64,000 bases of DNA from Microbacterium sp. BLY (lineage in GTDB: Bacteria; Actinomycetota; Actinomycetes; Actinomycetales; Microbacteriaceae). A model generated the notes under the pieces. It was not told the origin of the DNA. It did not search any database and worked only from the letters and a program-made list of their open reading frames with translations. Made by a program: the position numbers and the translations under genes. The stretch covers positions 1,178,001-1,242,000 of the forward strand of contig NZ_JAGKSR010000001.1 in the NCBI RefSeq assembly GCF_017939615.1. The letters run 5' to 3'. This document shows, in pieces, positions 9,980 to 18,320 of the stretch (its first letter is position 1; every line of letters begins with the position of its first letter).

Positions 9980-11656
9980 TCAGAGTCCTTCGGCGAGCGG
10001 TCCCAGTGCGAGCACGGGGAAGTAGGTGAGGGCCGTCACGACGACGGTCACGGTGAGGAGCAGGCCGACGAACTGCGGCCGGTGGGTGGGGAGTGTCCCC
10101 GTGGTGGCGGGCACCCGTTCCTGCGCGGCGAACGACCCGGCGAGGGCCAGCACGAACACGATCGGGAGGAAGCGCCCGAGCAGCATCGCCACCCCCAGGG
10201 CGGTGTTGAACCACGGGGTGTTCGCGGTCAGACCGGCGAACGCCGAGCCGTTGTTGTTCGCGGCGGAGGTGAACGCGTAGAGCACCTCGCTCATGCCGTG
10301 CACGCCCGGGTTGAGGATGCTCGTGGACTCCACGTCCTCGCGGATCCCGGGGATCGCGAAGCTCAGGGCCGTGCCGCCGAGGACGAGCACGGGGACGACG
10401 AGAATGGAGAGGCTCGCGAGGGTCATCTCGCGTGGCCCGATCCGCTTGCCGAGCCACTCCGGGGTGCGGCCGACGAGGAGCCCGCCGACGAAGACCGCGA
10501 CGATCGCGAGGACGAGCATGCCGTACAGGCCCGAGCCCACACCGCCCGGAGCGACCTCGCCGAGCATCATGTTGAGCATCGGCATCATGCCGCCGAGCGC
10601 GGTGTAGGAGTCGTGCATCGAGTTCACGGCCCCGGTCGAGGTCAGGGTGCTCGCGCTGCCGAACAGGGTCGAGCCGAGGATGCCGAAGCGCTGCTCCTTG
10701 CCCTCCATCGCCGCGCCGGCGAGTTCGGGGGCGGCACCGCGTCCGGCGAGCTCCAGGGCGGAGAGCGCGGCGAGCGAGGCGAGGAACAGGGTGCCCATGA
10801 CCGCGACGATCGCGTACCCCTGCCGGTGGTCGCCGACCAGTCGCCCGAACGTGCGGGGGAGGGCGAACGGGATCACGAGGATCAGCAGCACCTCGAGGAG
10901 GTTGGCCCACCCGGTCGGGTTCTCGAAGGGGTGGGCGGAGTTGGCGTTGAAGAACCCGCCGCCGTTGGTGCCGAGCAGCTTGATGGCCTCCTGCGACGCG
11001 ACCGGGCCGCCGGGGATCGTCTGCGTGCCGCCGGAGACCGTGGTGACGTCGGTGAAGCCGTTCACGTTCTGGATCACACCGCCCGCGAGCAGCGCCACCG
11101 CGCCGATCAGGGCGAGCGGGAGGAGCAGCCGCCCCAGGCCGCGGGTGAGGTCGACCCAGAAGTTGCCGATCGTCGCGGAGCCGCGACGCGCGAGCCCGCG
11201 GATGAGGGCGATGGCGATGGTGAGGCCGACGGCGGCGGAGACGAAGTTCTGCACCGTGAGGCCCGCGAGCTGCACCGTGTAGCCCATGGTCTGCTCGGGC
11301 GAGTACGACTGCCAGTTGGTGTTCGCGACGAACGACGCGGCCGTGTTGAACGCGAGTCCCTCGGGTACGGCGGGCAGGCCGAGCGACGCGGGCAGGAAGC
11401 CCTGGAGCCGCTGCAGCCCGTAGACGAGGACCAGTCCGACGGCGGAGAACAGCAGGACGCTGCGGGCGTAGGCGCGCCAGGTCTGCTCGGAGCGGGGGTC
11501 GACGCCGATCACCCGATAGAGCCCGCGCTCGACGCGCAGGTCGCGGCCGGAGGTGTAGACGTGCGCGATGTAGTCGCCGAGGGGGCGGTAGAGGAGTACG
11601 AGCACGACCACGACGGCCGTGATCTGGAGGACGCCGTACAGGACCATCGCGTCCAT
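9980..11656 (-). CDS. kdpA: KdpA potassium-translocating subunit
   Basis: Channel-like subunit of the KdpFABC pump, 558 residues, ten transmembrane helices expected. Selectivity-filter loops are visible: [11 protein letters not shown], then [18 protein letters not shown], and later [12 protein letters not shown]. These match the conserved filter segments of the family closely. It binds potassium on the outside and feeds the intersubunit tunnel to KdpB. The ATG at 11656 overlaps the kdpF stop (TGATG). Length and motif order are normal. Confidence 0.97.
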   Translation of the reverse strand: MDAMVLYGVLQITAVVVVLVLLYRPLGDYIAHVYTSGRDLRVERGLYRVIGVDPRSEQTWRAYARSVLLFSAVGLVLVYGLQRLQGFLPASLGLPAVPEGLAFNTAASFVANTNWQSYSPEQTMGYTVQLAGLTVQNFVSAAVGLTIAIALIRGLARRGSATIGNFWVDLTRGLGRLLLPLALIGAVALLAGGVIQNVNGFTDVTTVSGGTQTIPGGPVASQEAIKLLGTNGGGFFNANSAHPFENPTGWANLLEVLLILVIPFALPRTFGRLVGDHRQGYAIVAVMGTLFLASLAALSALELAGRGAAPELAGAAMEGKEQRFGILGSTLFGSASTLTSTGAVNSMHDSYTALGGMMPMLNMMLGEVAPGGVGSGLYGMLVLAIVAVFVGGLLVGRTPEWLGKRIGPREMTLASLSILVVPVLVLGGTALSFAIPGIREDVESTSILNPGVHGMSEVLYAFTSAANNNGSAFAGLTANTPWFNTALGVAMLLGRFLPIVFVLALAGSFAAQERVPATTGTLPTHRPQFVGLLLTVTVVVTALTYFPVLALGPLAEGL

Positions 11657-11745
11657 CAGAAGCGCTCCGGGGCGACGAGCGCGACGACCAGGTAGACGAC
11701 CGCGGCGACGGCGAGGACGGCGGCGAGGATCTCGAAGACGATCAT
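11656..11745 (-). CDS. kdpF: KdpF small membrane subunit (29 residues)
   Basis: Tiny single-helix subunit that stabilises the Kdp pump. The reading frame gives 29 residues, [16 protein letters not shown] followed by [13 protein letters not shown]: one hydrophobic helix and the typical C-terminal PERF ending of KdpF. Its stop TGA overlaps the kdpA ATG, and its ATG overlaps the stop of another tiny frame upstream (ATGA). Position, length and C-terminus all fit KdpF. Confidence 0.93.
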   Translation of the reverse strand: MIVFEILAAVLAVAAVVYLVVALVAPERF

Positions 11746-11825
11746 GCGCGGTCCACCGCCTTGGCGATGAGGGACACGAGGGCGAACAGCGCCAGGGTCA
11801 GCGCGAGGGAGATGATGTCGAGCAC
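11742..11825 (-). CDS. 27-residue membrane peptide before kdpF
   Basis: A GTG-started frame of 27 residues ([18 protein letters not shown], then LIAKAVDRA) directly precedes kdpF and overlaps it by four bases. It has one hydrophobic helix and a short charged C-terminus. It is not KdpF, which follows. I recall similar leader-like small proteins before kdpF in other actinobacteria, but cannot verify this here. It could be an extra small subunit, a translational coupling peptide, or a chance frame. The tight overlap and helix-like composition favour a real gene. The ribosome site (GGATCGG) is weak. Confidence 0.6.
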   Translation of the reverse strand: MLDIISLALTLALFALVSLIAKAVDRA

Positions 11826-11862
11826 GTCACCGATCCAACTGCGCCGTCCCCGCGCCGCCGTC

Positions 11863-11916
11863 GATCCTCACGGTTCCCCTACGCCGTCGCGCCCGATGCA
11901 TGCGGATTGCTCACGG
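11863..11916 (-). promoter_or_regulatory. Candidate KdpE-binding direct repeats upstream of kdp
   Basis: GATCCTCACGGTTCCCCTACG occupies 11863-11883. Its half-sites CACGG (11869-11873) and TACGC (11880-11884) are 11 bp apart, the spacing used by OmpR-class regulators. A further CTCACGG lies at 11911-11916. The block is 38-60 bp before the first kdp start. Nearly the same sequence stands 31-63 bp before the KimA-like potassium transporter. The rest of the 184-bp intergenic region shows only the TATGCT element of the divergent gene (11998-12003). Confidence 0.55.
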
Positions 11917-12009
11917 ACGGCCCTCGAACCGCGCATCTGGTCCCACACCCGCGGCCGAGGGAGCCGGATGCGCGATTCGAAAGGGCGCCGCCGGCCCTAT
12001 GCTCACGAG

Positions 12010-13179
12010 GTGGGAATCAGAAGGATGCGGATCGGCGTCGGGGCGTGGATCGTCGCCGGGCTCGTGGTGGTCGCGCTCGTGTGCGTGCTCACGGGGTTCC
12101 TGCCGCGGGCGGACGCCGGTGCCCTCGGCGAGCGGATCGCCCCCGTGCTGGGATTCGTCGTCGCGATCACGATCGTCGCCGAGCTCGCCCGCGACGCGGC
12201 GGTGTTCGACGTCGTCTCCCAGCGCCTCGCGCGCTGGGGAGGCGGCCGCGTGCTGGTGCTGTGGGCGCTGGTGGTCGTGCTCGCCGTGGTGAGCACGGTG
12301 TTCCTCTCGCTCGACACGACCGCCGTGATCGTCACCCCGGTCGTCGTCGTCCTGGCGCAGAGCATCGGGGTCCCGCCCTTGCCGTTCGCCCTCGCCACCG
12401 TCTGGCTCGCCAACACCGCGTCGCTCGCGCTGCCGGTCTCGAACCTCACCAACCTGCTCGCCGCGCCCGCGATGGGGGAAGGCCCCGGGGCGTTCATCGC
12501 GCTGAGCTGGGCGCCCACCCTCGTGGGCATCCTGGTGCCCGTCGCGATCCTCACCGTCGTGCATCGGCGCACGGTCTTCGGCGCATACGAGCCGCCGGTG
12601 GCTCGCCGACCCGCCGACCCGATGTTGTTCTGGAGCGCGACCGGCGTCCTCCTCGTGCTGATGCCGCTGCTCGCGCTCATCCACGACGTGTGGGTCCCCG
12701 CCACGCTCGCCGCCCTCGCATTGGTCGTGCTGTTCGCCGTCCGTCGTCGCCACGCCCTGCGACTGTCGCTCGTGCCGTGGCAGGCGCTCGCGCTCGCCGC
12801 GTCGCTGTTCGTGCTCGTCGAGACCGCGCACGCGCAGGGGCTCTTCGACTTCCTGACCTCGCCGACCGCGACCGGCGACTCTCCCGGCGACCTGTTCCGG
12901 CTCGCGGCGCTCGGGGCCGTGAGCGCGAACGCGATCAACAACCTCCCCGCCTACCTGGTGCTCGAGCCGGCGGCAGGGGGCCCGGTCGCCCTGATGGCCC
13001 TGCTGATCGGCGTGAACCTCGGTCCGCTCATCACGCCGTGGGCGTCGCTGGCGACGCTCCTCTGGCACCATCGCGTGACGGCGCTCGGGGTGGAGATCCG
13101 CTGGGGTCGCTTCGCTCTCTGGGGGGTCGTCGCCGCGGTGCCCACCGTCGTCCTCGCGACTCTGGTCCTGGCCCTCTGA
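12010..13179 (+). CDS. ArsB/SLC13-like ion transporter
   Basis: Integral membrane permease of 389 residues with about ten helices, in the ion transporter superfamily that includes ArsB and SLC13. The two family re-entrant regions are visible: SLDTTAVIVTPVVV and NTASLALPVSNLTNLL in the first half, and ANAINNLPAYL in the second half, like the NN-x-P loop of ArsB. The substrate (arsenite, a dicarboxylate or another anion) cannot be told, and no ars genes are nearby. The GTG at 12010 has TATGCT exactly at -12 to -7 and no ribosome site, so a leaderless start is preferred over the in-frame ATG at 12025. It is divergent from the kdp operon. Confidence 0.82.
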   Translation: MGIRRMRIGVGAWIVAGLVVVALVCVLTGFLPRADAGALGERIAPVLGFVVAITIVAELARDAAVFDVVSQRLARWGGGRVLVLWALVVVLAVVSTVFLSLDTTAVIVTPVVVVLAQSIGVPPLPFALATVWLANTASLALPVSNLTNLLAAPAMGEGPGAFIALSWAPTLVGILVPVAILTVVHRRTVFGAYEPPVARRPADPMLFWSATGVLLVLMPLLALIHDVWVPATLAALALVVLFAVRRRHALRLSLVPWQALALAASLFVLVETAHAQGLFDFLTSPTATGDSPGDLFRLAALGAVSANAINNLPAYLVLEPAAGGPVALMALLIGVNLGPLITPWASLATLLWHHRVTALGVEIRWGRFALWGVVAAVPTVVLATLVLAL

Positions 13180-13191
13180 TTCGAACCGGGG

Positions 13192-13785
13192 TCAGACCCG
13201 GCGCATCTCAGCCGCCAGGGCGGGGTGGACGGCGTCGAAGCGGGCGGCGATGCGCTCGCGCACCTCCGGCGCCTTGTTCTGGCTGAGCTTGGCGCGCGCG
13301 TCGAACCGGGCGACCCGCAGACGCAACCCCACCGTGCCCTTCGCGGCGCGGCGGGTGCCCGCTTCGTCCTCCGCGAGGCTCCGCCCGTGCGGGTGCTCGC
13401 TCTCGAAGTGGTCGGTGAGCCGGGTGAGCATGGCGTAGTTCTCCTCCGCGGTCAGGATCTCGGGGGTGCCGGAGAGGTGCGCGGTGACATGGTTCCATGT
13501 CGGGACGAGGTCTCCCGGCGCGTAGAGGCTCGAGGACACATAATCGTGCGGCCCCTGGATGATCACCAGGATCTCGTGGCGTCCGAGCTCGTGCAGCTCG
13601 TCGTCCGGACGCCCGAAGTGGCTGAGGAGCACGATGTCGTCCTCGTCCTCGTCGAGCAGCACCGGGTAGTGCGAGGCGACGAGTCCGGTGGAGGCCGGCG
13701 AGACGAACGTCGCCCACGGGTGGGCGCGGATGAGGCGCTTCACCTCGTCGGGGTCGGTCATGAGGTAGCGGGGGGTGTGACGCAT
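13192..13785 (-). CDS. PaiB-family FMN-binding regulator/protein
   Basis: Protein of 197 residues of the PaiB family, which has a split-barrel FMN-binding fold; Bacillus PaiB is described as a negative regulator of sporulation and protease genes. Visible segments are HPWATFVSP, ASHYPVLL, LLSHFGRP and VPTWNHVTAHLSG, all typical of the family. The ATG at 13785 lies inside the 3' end of the EamA-type gene (28-base overlap), so the two are co-transcribed. It ends 12 bases from the convergent ion transporter. The physiological role here is unknown. Confidence 0.88.
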   Translation of the reverse strand: MRHTPRYLMTDPDEVKRLIRAHPWATFVSPASTGLVASHYPVLLDEDEDDIVLLSHFGRPDDELHELGRHEILVIIQGPHDYVSSSLYAPGDLVPTWNHVTAHLSGTPEILTAEENYAMLTRLTDHFESEHPHGRSLAEDEAGTRRAAKGTVGLRLRVARFDARAKLSQNKAPEVRERIAARFDAVHPALAAEMRRV

Positions 13786-14735
13786 GGCGCTTCCTGTCGG
13801 GTGGGGGTGGTGGTGGGGGTGGGACGAGAACTGCGGGTGCGGACGGCGAGCCCGGCGCACACGACGACGGCGAGCCCGCCGAGCACCGTGGCCGCACCGA
13901 CGTCCTCGTGGAAGAGGAACCCGGCCCAGGTGATGCCCATGACGGGCTGCACGAGCTGGATCTGACTCACCTGTGCCATCGGCCCGATCGCGAGGCCGCG
14001 GTACCAGGCGAAGAACCCGAGGAACATGCTGACCGCGGAGAGATAGCCGAACGCGAGCCAGGCCGTGGGCGTCGCGACGGGTGGGACGGCGACCGCGGAA
14101 GAGGAGGCCACCGCGAGCATGACGGGAGCGGCGAGCACGAGGGCCCAGGAGATCGTCTGCCAGGCGCCGAGCTCCCGCGCGAGCAGGCCCCCCTCCGCGT
14201 AGCCGGCGGCTGCTGCGAGCACGGCGGCGAAGAGCAGGAGGTCGGCGGGGCGCAGCACGGGTGCGCCGTTCTGCAGGATCGCGAAGAGGACCGCCGCTGC
14301 CGCGCCGAGGAGCGCGAAGACCCAGAACGAGAGGGTCGGGCGCTCGCGGGTGCGGAGCACGACGGCTACCGCGGTCGCCGCGGGGAGGAGACCGATGACG
14401 ACGGCGCCGTGGCTCGCGGGGGTCGTGGTCAGGGCGTACGAGGTCAGCAGCGGGAAGCCGGCGACCACGCCGAGCGCCACCACCGCCAATCGGGCCCACT
14501 GCACCCGGCTCGGCGGCCGTTGCCGGGTGGCGGCGAGGACGATCGCGGCGAGGGCCGCGGCGACGACCGCGCGGGCGGAGCCGATGAACAGCGGCGAGAG
14601 TCCGCCGCCGAGGGCGACGCGCGTGAACGGGAGTGTGAACGAGAAGGCGACGACTCCCAGCAGCCCCCACCCCGGACCGGCGGCCGGGGATAGCAGTGTC
14701 CGGCTCGAACGGATAACGCTACTCTGTTCTCTCAT
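13758..14735 (-). CDS. EamA/DMT-superfamily metabolite exporter
   Basis: Ten-helix drug/metabolite transporter of 325 residues with two EamA repeats. The first runs roughly 25-160 (FTRVALGGGLSPLFIGSARA), the second 170-305, ending with HEDVGAATVLGGLAVVVCAG. Such proteins export amino acids or related metabolites. It is divergent from a MocR-type PLP regulator, and the two ATG codons overlap in the sequence TCATGA. TATCCT stands just upstream of its start on the minus strand and no ribosome site is seen, so it is probably leaderless. The pairing suggests control by the MocR protein and possibly export of an amine or a vitamin B6-related compound. Confidence 0.88.
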   Translation of the reverse strand: MREQSSVIRSSRTLLSPAAGPGWGLLGVVAFSFTLPFTRVALGGGLSPLFIGSARAVVAAALAAIVLAATRQRPPSRVQWARLAVVALGVVAGFPLLTSYALTTTPASHGAVVIGLLPAATAVAVVLRTRERPTLSFWVFALLGAAAAVLFAILQNGAPVLRPADLLLFAAVLAAAAGYAEGGLLARELGAWQTISWALVLAAPVMLAVASSSAVAVPPVATPTAWLAFGYLSAVSMFLGFFAWYRGLAIGPMAQVSQIQLVQPVMGITWAGFLFHEDVGAATVLGGLAVVVCAGLAVRTRSSRPTPTTTPTRQEAPCVTPPATS

Positions 14736-14746
14736 GAGTCAGGATA
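14720..14746. promoter_or_regulatory. Back-to-back leaderless promoters, eamA-like/mocR-like
   Basis: The two divergent ATG codons share bases within TCATGA (14732-14737). For the plus gene, TACTCT (14720-14725) is 8 bases before its ATG. For the minus gene, TATCCT (14746 to 14741) is 5 bases before its ATG. Both fit -10 elements of transcripts that begin at or near the start codon, so each -10 lies inside or next to the other gene's coding start. Confidence 0.5.
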
Positions 14747-16140
14747 GCAGCGAGCGGATCGTCGCCGGTCTTCGTCACTGGATCGCGACCGCCGCACCCG
14801 GCGCCCGCCTTCCGTCGAACCGCGCCCTGACCGCGGAGTACACGGCGAGCCCCGTCACGGTGCAGAAGGCGATCCAGCAGCTCGCGCGCCTCGGGCTCGT
14901 CGAGGCGCGCCCCGGCGTCGGCACCTTCGTCCGCGCGGCGCGCACGGTCCTGCCGGCGGATTACGGGTGGCAGGCCGGCGCGCTCGGCACACCCGCCGTC
15001 CGCCTCGACGGCCTCTCCTCGGCGCAGCGCCCGTCGTCGCCGGACGCGATCGGCCTGCACTCCGGGTATCCGGCTCCGGACCTCCTCCCCGAGCGGCTCG
15101 TCCGGCAGGCCCTCGTGCGCGCCTCGCGGACGCCCGCCGCCCTCACCCGATCGCCCGCTGCCGGCGAGCCCGGGCTGCAGGAGTGGTTCGCGGCGGAGCT
15201 GGCCGCGTCGGCCCCGGCCGGGATCACCGTGCCGACCGCCCGCGACGCCGTCGTCATCTCCGGCAGCCAGAGCGGTCTGAGCTCGATCTTCCGCGCGGTC
15301 GTCGGCGTGGGGCGGCCGCTGCTCATCGAGTCGCCGACCTACTGGGGTGCCCTCCTCGCGGCGGAGCAGGCGGGCGTGGTGCTCGTGCCCGTCCCCTCGG
15401 GCCCGCAGGGCCCGGATCCCGAGGCGGTCGAGCGCGCACTCGCCGAGACCGGGGCCCGGGCGTTCTATGCGCAGCCCACGTTCGCGAATCCCACCGGCGC
15501 CCAGTGGCCGACGGCGACCGGGGAGGCCGTGCTCGATGCGGTCCGTCGGCACGGGGCCTTCCTCATCGAGGACGACTGGGCGCACGACCTGGGCATCGAT
15601 GCCGACCCGCACCCGGTGGCCGCCGCCGATCACGACGGTCACGTGGTGTACCTCCGCTCGCTCACCAAGAGCGTGTCGCCCGCGCTGCGGGTGGCGGCGG
15701 TGATCGCCCGCGGACCGGCGCGCGAGCGCATCCTCGCCGATCGTGCCGCGGAGTCGATGTACGTCAGCGGGGTGCTGCAGTCGGCGGCGCTCGACGTGGT
15801 GACGCAGCCGGCCTGGCGCACGCACCTGCGGGGATTCCGGGAGCAGCTGCGCTCGCGGCGCGACCTGCTGCTATCGTGCCTGGCGGCGGAGGCGCCCACG
15901 GCACTGGTCGAGTCGGTGCCGGTCGGCGGGCTGAATCTGTGGCTGCGGCTGCCGGACGGGACGGACGTCTCCGCGGTGGTCCGCGAGTGCGCGGCGCGCG
16001 GCCTCGTGATCGCGCCGGGGAGCGAGTGGTTCCCCGCGGAGCCCTCCGGGTCCTACGTGCGGCTCAACTACGCGAGCGCCGACCCGTCCCGCTTCCCGGA
16101 GGCCGCGACGATCCTCGGCGCGGTCCTCTCCGGATCCTGA
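14734..16140 (+). CDS. MocR/PdxR-like PLP-dependent regulator
   Basis: GntR-type winged helix fused to a fold-type I aminotransferase domain, 468 residues. The DNA-binding part is residues 1-68 (LPSNRALTAEYTASPVTVQK, then GVGTFVRAAR). The aminotransferase domain has FANPTGAQ, the Asp region EDDWAHDLG and the PLP lysine Lys312 in SLTKSVSPALR. MocR proteins bind PLP or gamma-amino acids and control vitamin B6, GABA or transporter genes. No PLP synthesis genes are adjacent; the divergent exporter is the obvious target. It has no Shine-Dalgarno sequence. Confidence 0.9.
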   Translation: MSQDSSERIVAGLRHWIATAAPGARLPSNRALTAEYTASPVTVQKAIQQLARLGLVEARPGVGTFVRAARTVLPADYGWQAGALGTPAVRLDGLSSAQRPSSPDAIGLHSGYPAPDLLPERLVRQALVRASRTPAALTRSPAAGEPGLQEWFAAELAASAPAGITVPTARDAVVISGSQSGLSSIFRAVVGVGRPLLIESPTYWGALLAAEQAGVVLVPVPSGPQGPDPEAVERALAETGARAFYAQPTFANPTGAQWPTATGEAVLDAVRRHGAFLIEDDWAHDLGIDADPHPVAAADHDGHVVYLRSLTKSVSPALRVAAVIARGPARERILADRAAESMYVSGVLQSAALDVVTQPAWRTHLRGFREQLRSRRDLLLSCLAAEAPTALVESVPVGGLNLWLRLPDGTDVSAVVRECAARGLVIAPGSEWFPAEPSGSYVRLNYASADPSRFPEAATILGAVLSGS

Positions 16141-16146
16141 CCGCCG

Positions 16147-18207
16147 TCAGGACTCGGACGGCGGCCCGGCGGGGCGGTGCGCCCGGCGACCGGCGACGAC
16201 CACCGGCCGACCCGCGCGTTCCTGACCGGGGAGCGGCCGCGAGCGTCGGCCGTAGATGAGCTCGGACGAGTCGAGCAGCCACGGCACGAGCGTGATCGAC
16301 ACCCCGTGCACGAGCATGAGCTGGTTGGCGAGCCGGCGGGCGCGCCGGTTGTGCAGGAAGCTCTCCCACCAGTGCCCCACGATGTACTGCGGCAGGTAGA
16401 CCGTGACGACGGACGAGCCGTGCTTCTCGCGGTACTGCGTGATGAACTGCGTCACCGGCTGCGCGAACGAGCGGTACGGCGACTCGACGATCACGAGCGG
16501 CACCGGGACGAGGTGGTCCGTCCACTCCTGCTGCAGTCGCGCGGCGTCCTCCTGCGAGACGGCCACGTGCACCGCGAGGGTCTTGTCGTGCTTGGCGGCG
16601 ATGGCGTAGTCGATCGCCTTCATGACCGGCTTCTGCAGGTGGTTCACGAGGACGATGGCGACGTCGCCGGACGCACCGAAGCGGGTGGTGTCGTCGATGG
16701 CGATCTCATGCTCGACATCGCGGTAGTACCGCTTGACGCCCATCATGAGGAACGCGAGCACCGGGATGGCGAAGAACACGAGGTAGGCGCCGTGCGTGAA
16801 CTTCGTGATCGTCACGATCACGAGCACGAGCACGGTGAGCGTCGCCCCGGCGGAGTTGATGAGCAGCCCCACCCGCGCGGAGCGCCGGTCCGCAGCGCCG
16901 TCGCCGTTCGGTGGAACCGGCGCGCGCAGCGCCCGTCGCCAGTGCCGCACCATGCCGATCTGGCCGAGGGAGAAGGAGACGAAGACGCCGATGATGTAGA
17001 GCTGGATCAGCGTCGTCAGTCGCGCCTGGAAGACCACGAGCACGGCGATCGCGGCGATCCCGAGGAGGATCATGCCGTTGGAGAACACGAGCCGGTCGCC
17101 GCGGGTGTTCAGCGACTTCGGCGCGTAGCCGTCGCGGGCGAGCACGGCCCCGAGCAGGGGGAAGCCGTTGAAGGCGGTGTTCGCCGCGAGCAGCAGCACG
17201 CAGGCCGTGGCCGCCTGCACGATGAAGAACGGGATGCTGCCGGCGCCGAACGTGGCCGCGGCGATCTGGGCCATGAGGCTGGGCTGCGGGGTCGTGCAGT
17301 CGAACCCGATGAGGTCACACGGGTTCTCGGCGTAGTGCACCCCGGCGATGAGGGCGAGCGCGGTGAGGCCGGAGAACAGGCAGATCGCGATCGTGCCCAT
17401 GAGGACGAGCGTCGACTGGGCGTTGCGCACCTTCGGGGCCCGGAACGCGGGAACCCCGTTCGACACCGCCTCCACCCCGGTCAGCGCCGAGCAGCCGCTG
17501 GAGAACGCGCGGAGGATGAGCAGCAGCACGGCCGCCTGGCTCAGGCTCTCTGCCTGCACGGCGAACTCCGCGCTGGACGCGATCGGGGCGTCGCCGAGCG
17601 CCGTGCGGATCAGTCCGGTGGCGATCATCACGCCGACGGAGCCGATGAACACGTACGTGGGGATCGCGAACACCAGCGATGCCTCGCGCACCCCGCGGAG
17701 GTTCACGATGATGATGAGCACCACGAAGCCGACCGCCAGCTCCACCCGGAGCGGGTCGAGACCGGGGACCGCCGAGATGATGTTGTCGACGCCGGACGCG
17801 ACCGACACCGCCACCGTCAGGACGTAGTCCACGAGGAGGGCCGCGGCCACGATCACCCCGGGGACCTCACCGAGGTTCTTCGACGCGACCTCGTAGTCGC
17901 CGCCGCCGGAGGGGTAGGCCTTGATGAGCTGCCGGTAGCTCAGCACCACCACGAGCAGCAGCACCACGACCGCCGCCGCCACGATCGGGGTGAACGACAG
18001 GAACGTGAGGCCGCCGATGAGGAGGATCATCACGAGCTCCTGCGGCGCGTAGGCCACCGAGCTCAGTGCGTCCGACGCGAAGATCGGCAGCGCCATGCGC
18101 TTCGGGAGGAGCTGCTCGTCGACCTGGGCGCTCGTCAGCGGGTCGCCGAGCAGGATGCGCTTGGCGCGCGGCGGCGCGTCGGGGGTCGGCCTCGTTTGTT
18201 CTGACAC
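16147..18207 (-). CDS. KimA-like APC-family potassium transporter
   Basis: Membrane transporter of 686 residues. There are about twelve APC-fold helices (about 35-470; FSSGCSALTGVEAVSNGVPAF is a family signature), then a cytosolic C-terminal domain (about 500-660) that resembles a universal-stress or nucleotide-binding domain. This is the architecture of Bacillus KimA/YdaO, a proton-coupled potassium importer inhibited by c-di-AMP. The potassium assignment is inferred from that architecture and from upstream direct repeats shared with the kdp operon. The GTG at 18207 is chosen because the repeats lie just upstream; an in-frame GTG at 18219 is possible. It could also be an amino acid permease. 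Confidence 0.75.
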   Translation of the reverse strand: MSEQTRPTPDAPPRAKRILLGDPLTSAQVDEQLLPKRMALPIFASDALSSVAYAPQELVMILLIGGLTFLSFTPIVAAAVVVLLLVVVLSYRQLIKAYPSGGGDYEVASKNLGEVPGVIVAAALLVDYVLTVAVSVASGVDNIISAVPGLDPLRVELAVGFVVLIIIVNLRGVREASLVFAIPTYVFIGSVGVMIATGLIRTALGDAPIASSAEFAVQAESLSQAAVLLLILRAFSSGCSALTGVEAVSNGVPAFRAPKVRNAQSTLVLMGTIAICLFSGLTALALIAGVHYAENPCDLIGFDCTTPQPSLMAQIAAATFGAGSIPFFIVQAATACVLLLAANTAFNGFPLLGAVLARDGYAPKSLNTRGDRLVFSNGMILLGIAAIAVLVVFQARLTTLIQLYIIGVFVSFSLGQIGMVRHWRRALRAPVPPNGDGAADRRSARVGLLINSAGATLTVLVLVIVTITKFTHGAYLVFFAIPVLAFLMMGVKRYYRDVEHEIAIDDTTRFGASGDVAIVLVNHLQKPVMKAIDYAIAAKHDKTLAVHVAVSQEDAARLQQEWTDHLVPVPLVIVESPYRSFAQPVTQFITQYREKHGSSVVTVYLPQYIVGHWWESFLHNRRARRLANQLMLVHGVSITLVPWLLDSSELIYGRRSRPLPGQERAGRPVVVAGRRAHRPAGPPSES

Positions 18208-18237
18208 GTCCGGCGACACTACGCCGACCGGAGGCGT

Positions 18238-18299
18238 CCTCACGCGATCCTCACGGAATCCCTACGGCCCGGTGGCGCTCCCTCACGGAATCCTCACGG
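18238..18299. promoter_or_regulatory. Array of 11-bp-spaced direct repeats, candidate KdpE sites
   Basis: Three consecutive 11-mers, CCTCACGCGAT (18238), CCTCACGGAAT (18249) and CCCTACGGCCC (18260), share a CACG/TACGG core. Two more cores, CACGG at 18284 and 18295, are again 11 bp apart. The block 18246-18266 matches the kdp upstream motif at about 18 of 21 positions. It lies between the divergent KimA-like and VanZ-like genes, with the VanZ-like gene's TATCCT -10 element at 18308-18313. Confidence 0.55.
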
Positions 18300-18320
18300 C
18301 CTCCCGGTATCCTTGCCCCA

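Noticed and set aside
9978..10910. Upstream extension of kdpB through kdpA
   Set aside because: The frame stays open only because of GC bias. KdpA is encoded there in another frame, and the kdpB ATG at 9977 gives the normal N-terminus.
11761..12009. Longer N-terminus for the ArsB/SLC13-like protein
   Set aside because: The extra residues are not hydrophobic or conserved in style and would cross the kdp upstream region. A GTG with TATGCT at -12 fits better.
16177..18204. 675-codon open frame antisense to the KimA-like gene
   Set aside because: His/Arg/Glu-rich shadow with no domain. The sense protein has a transporter fold.
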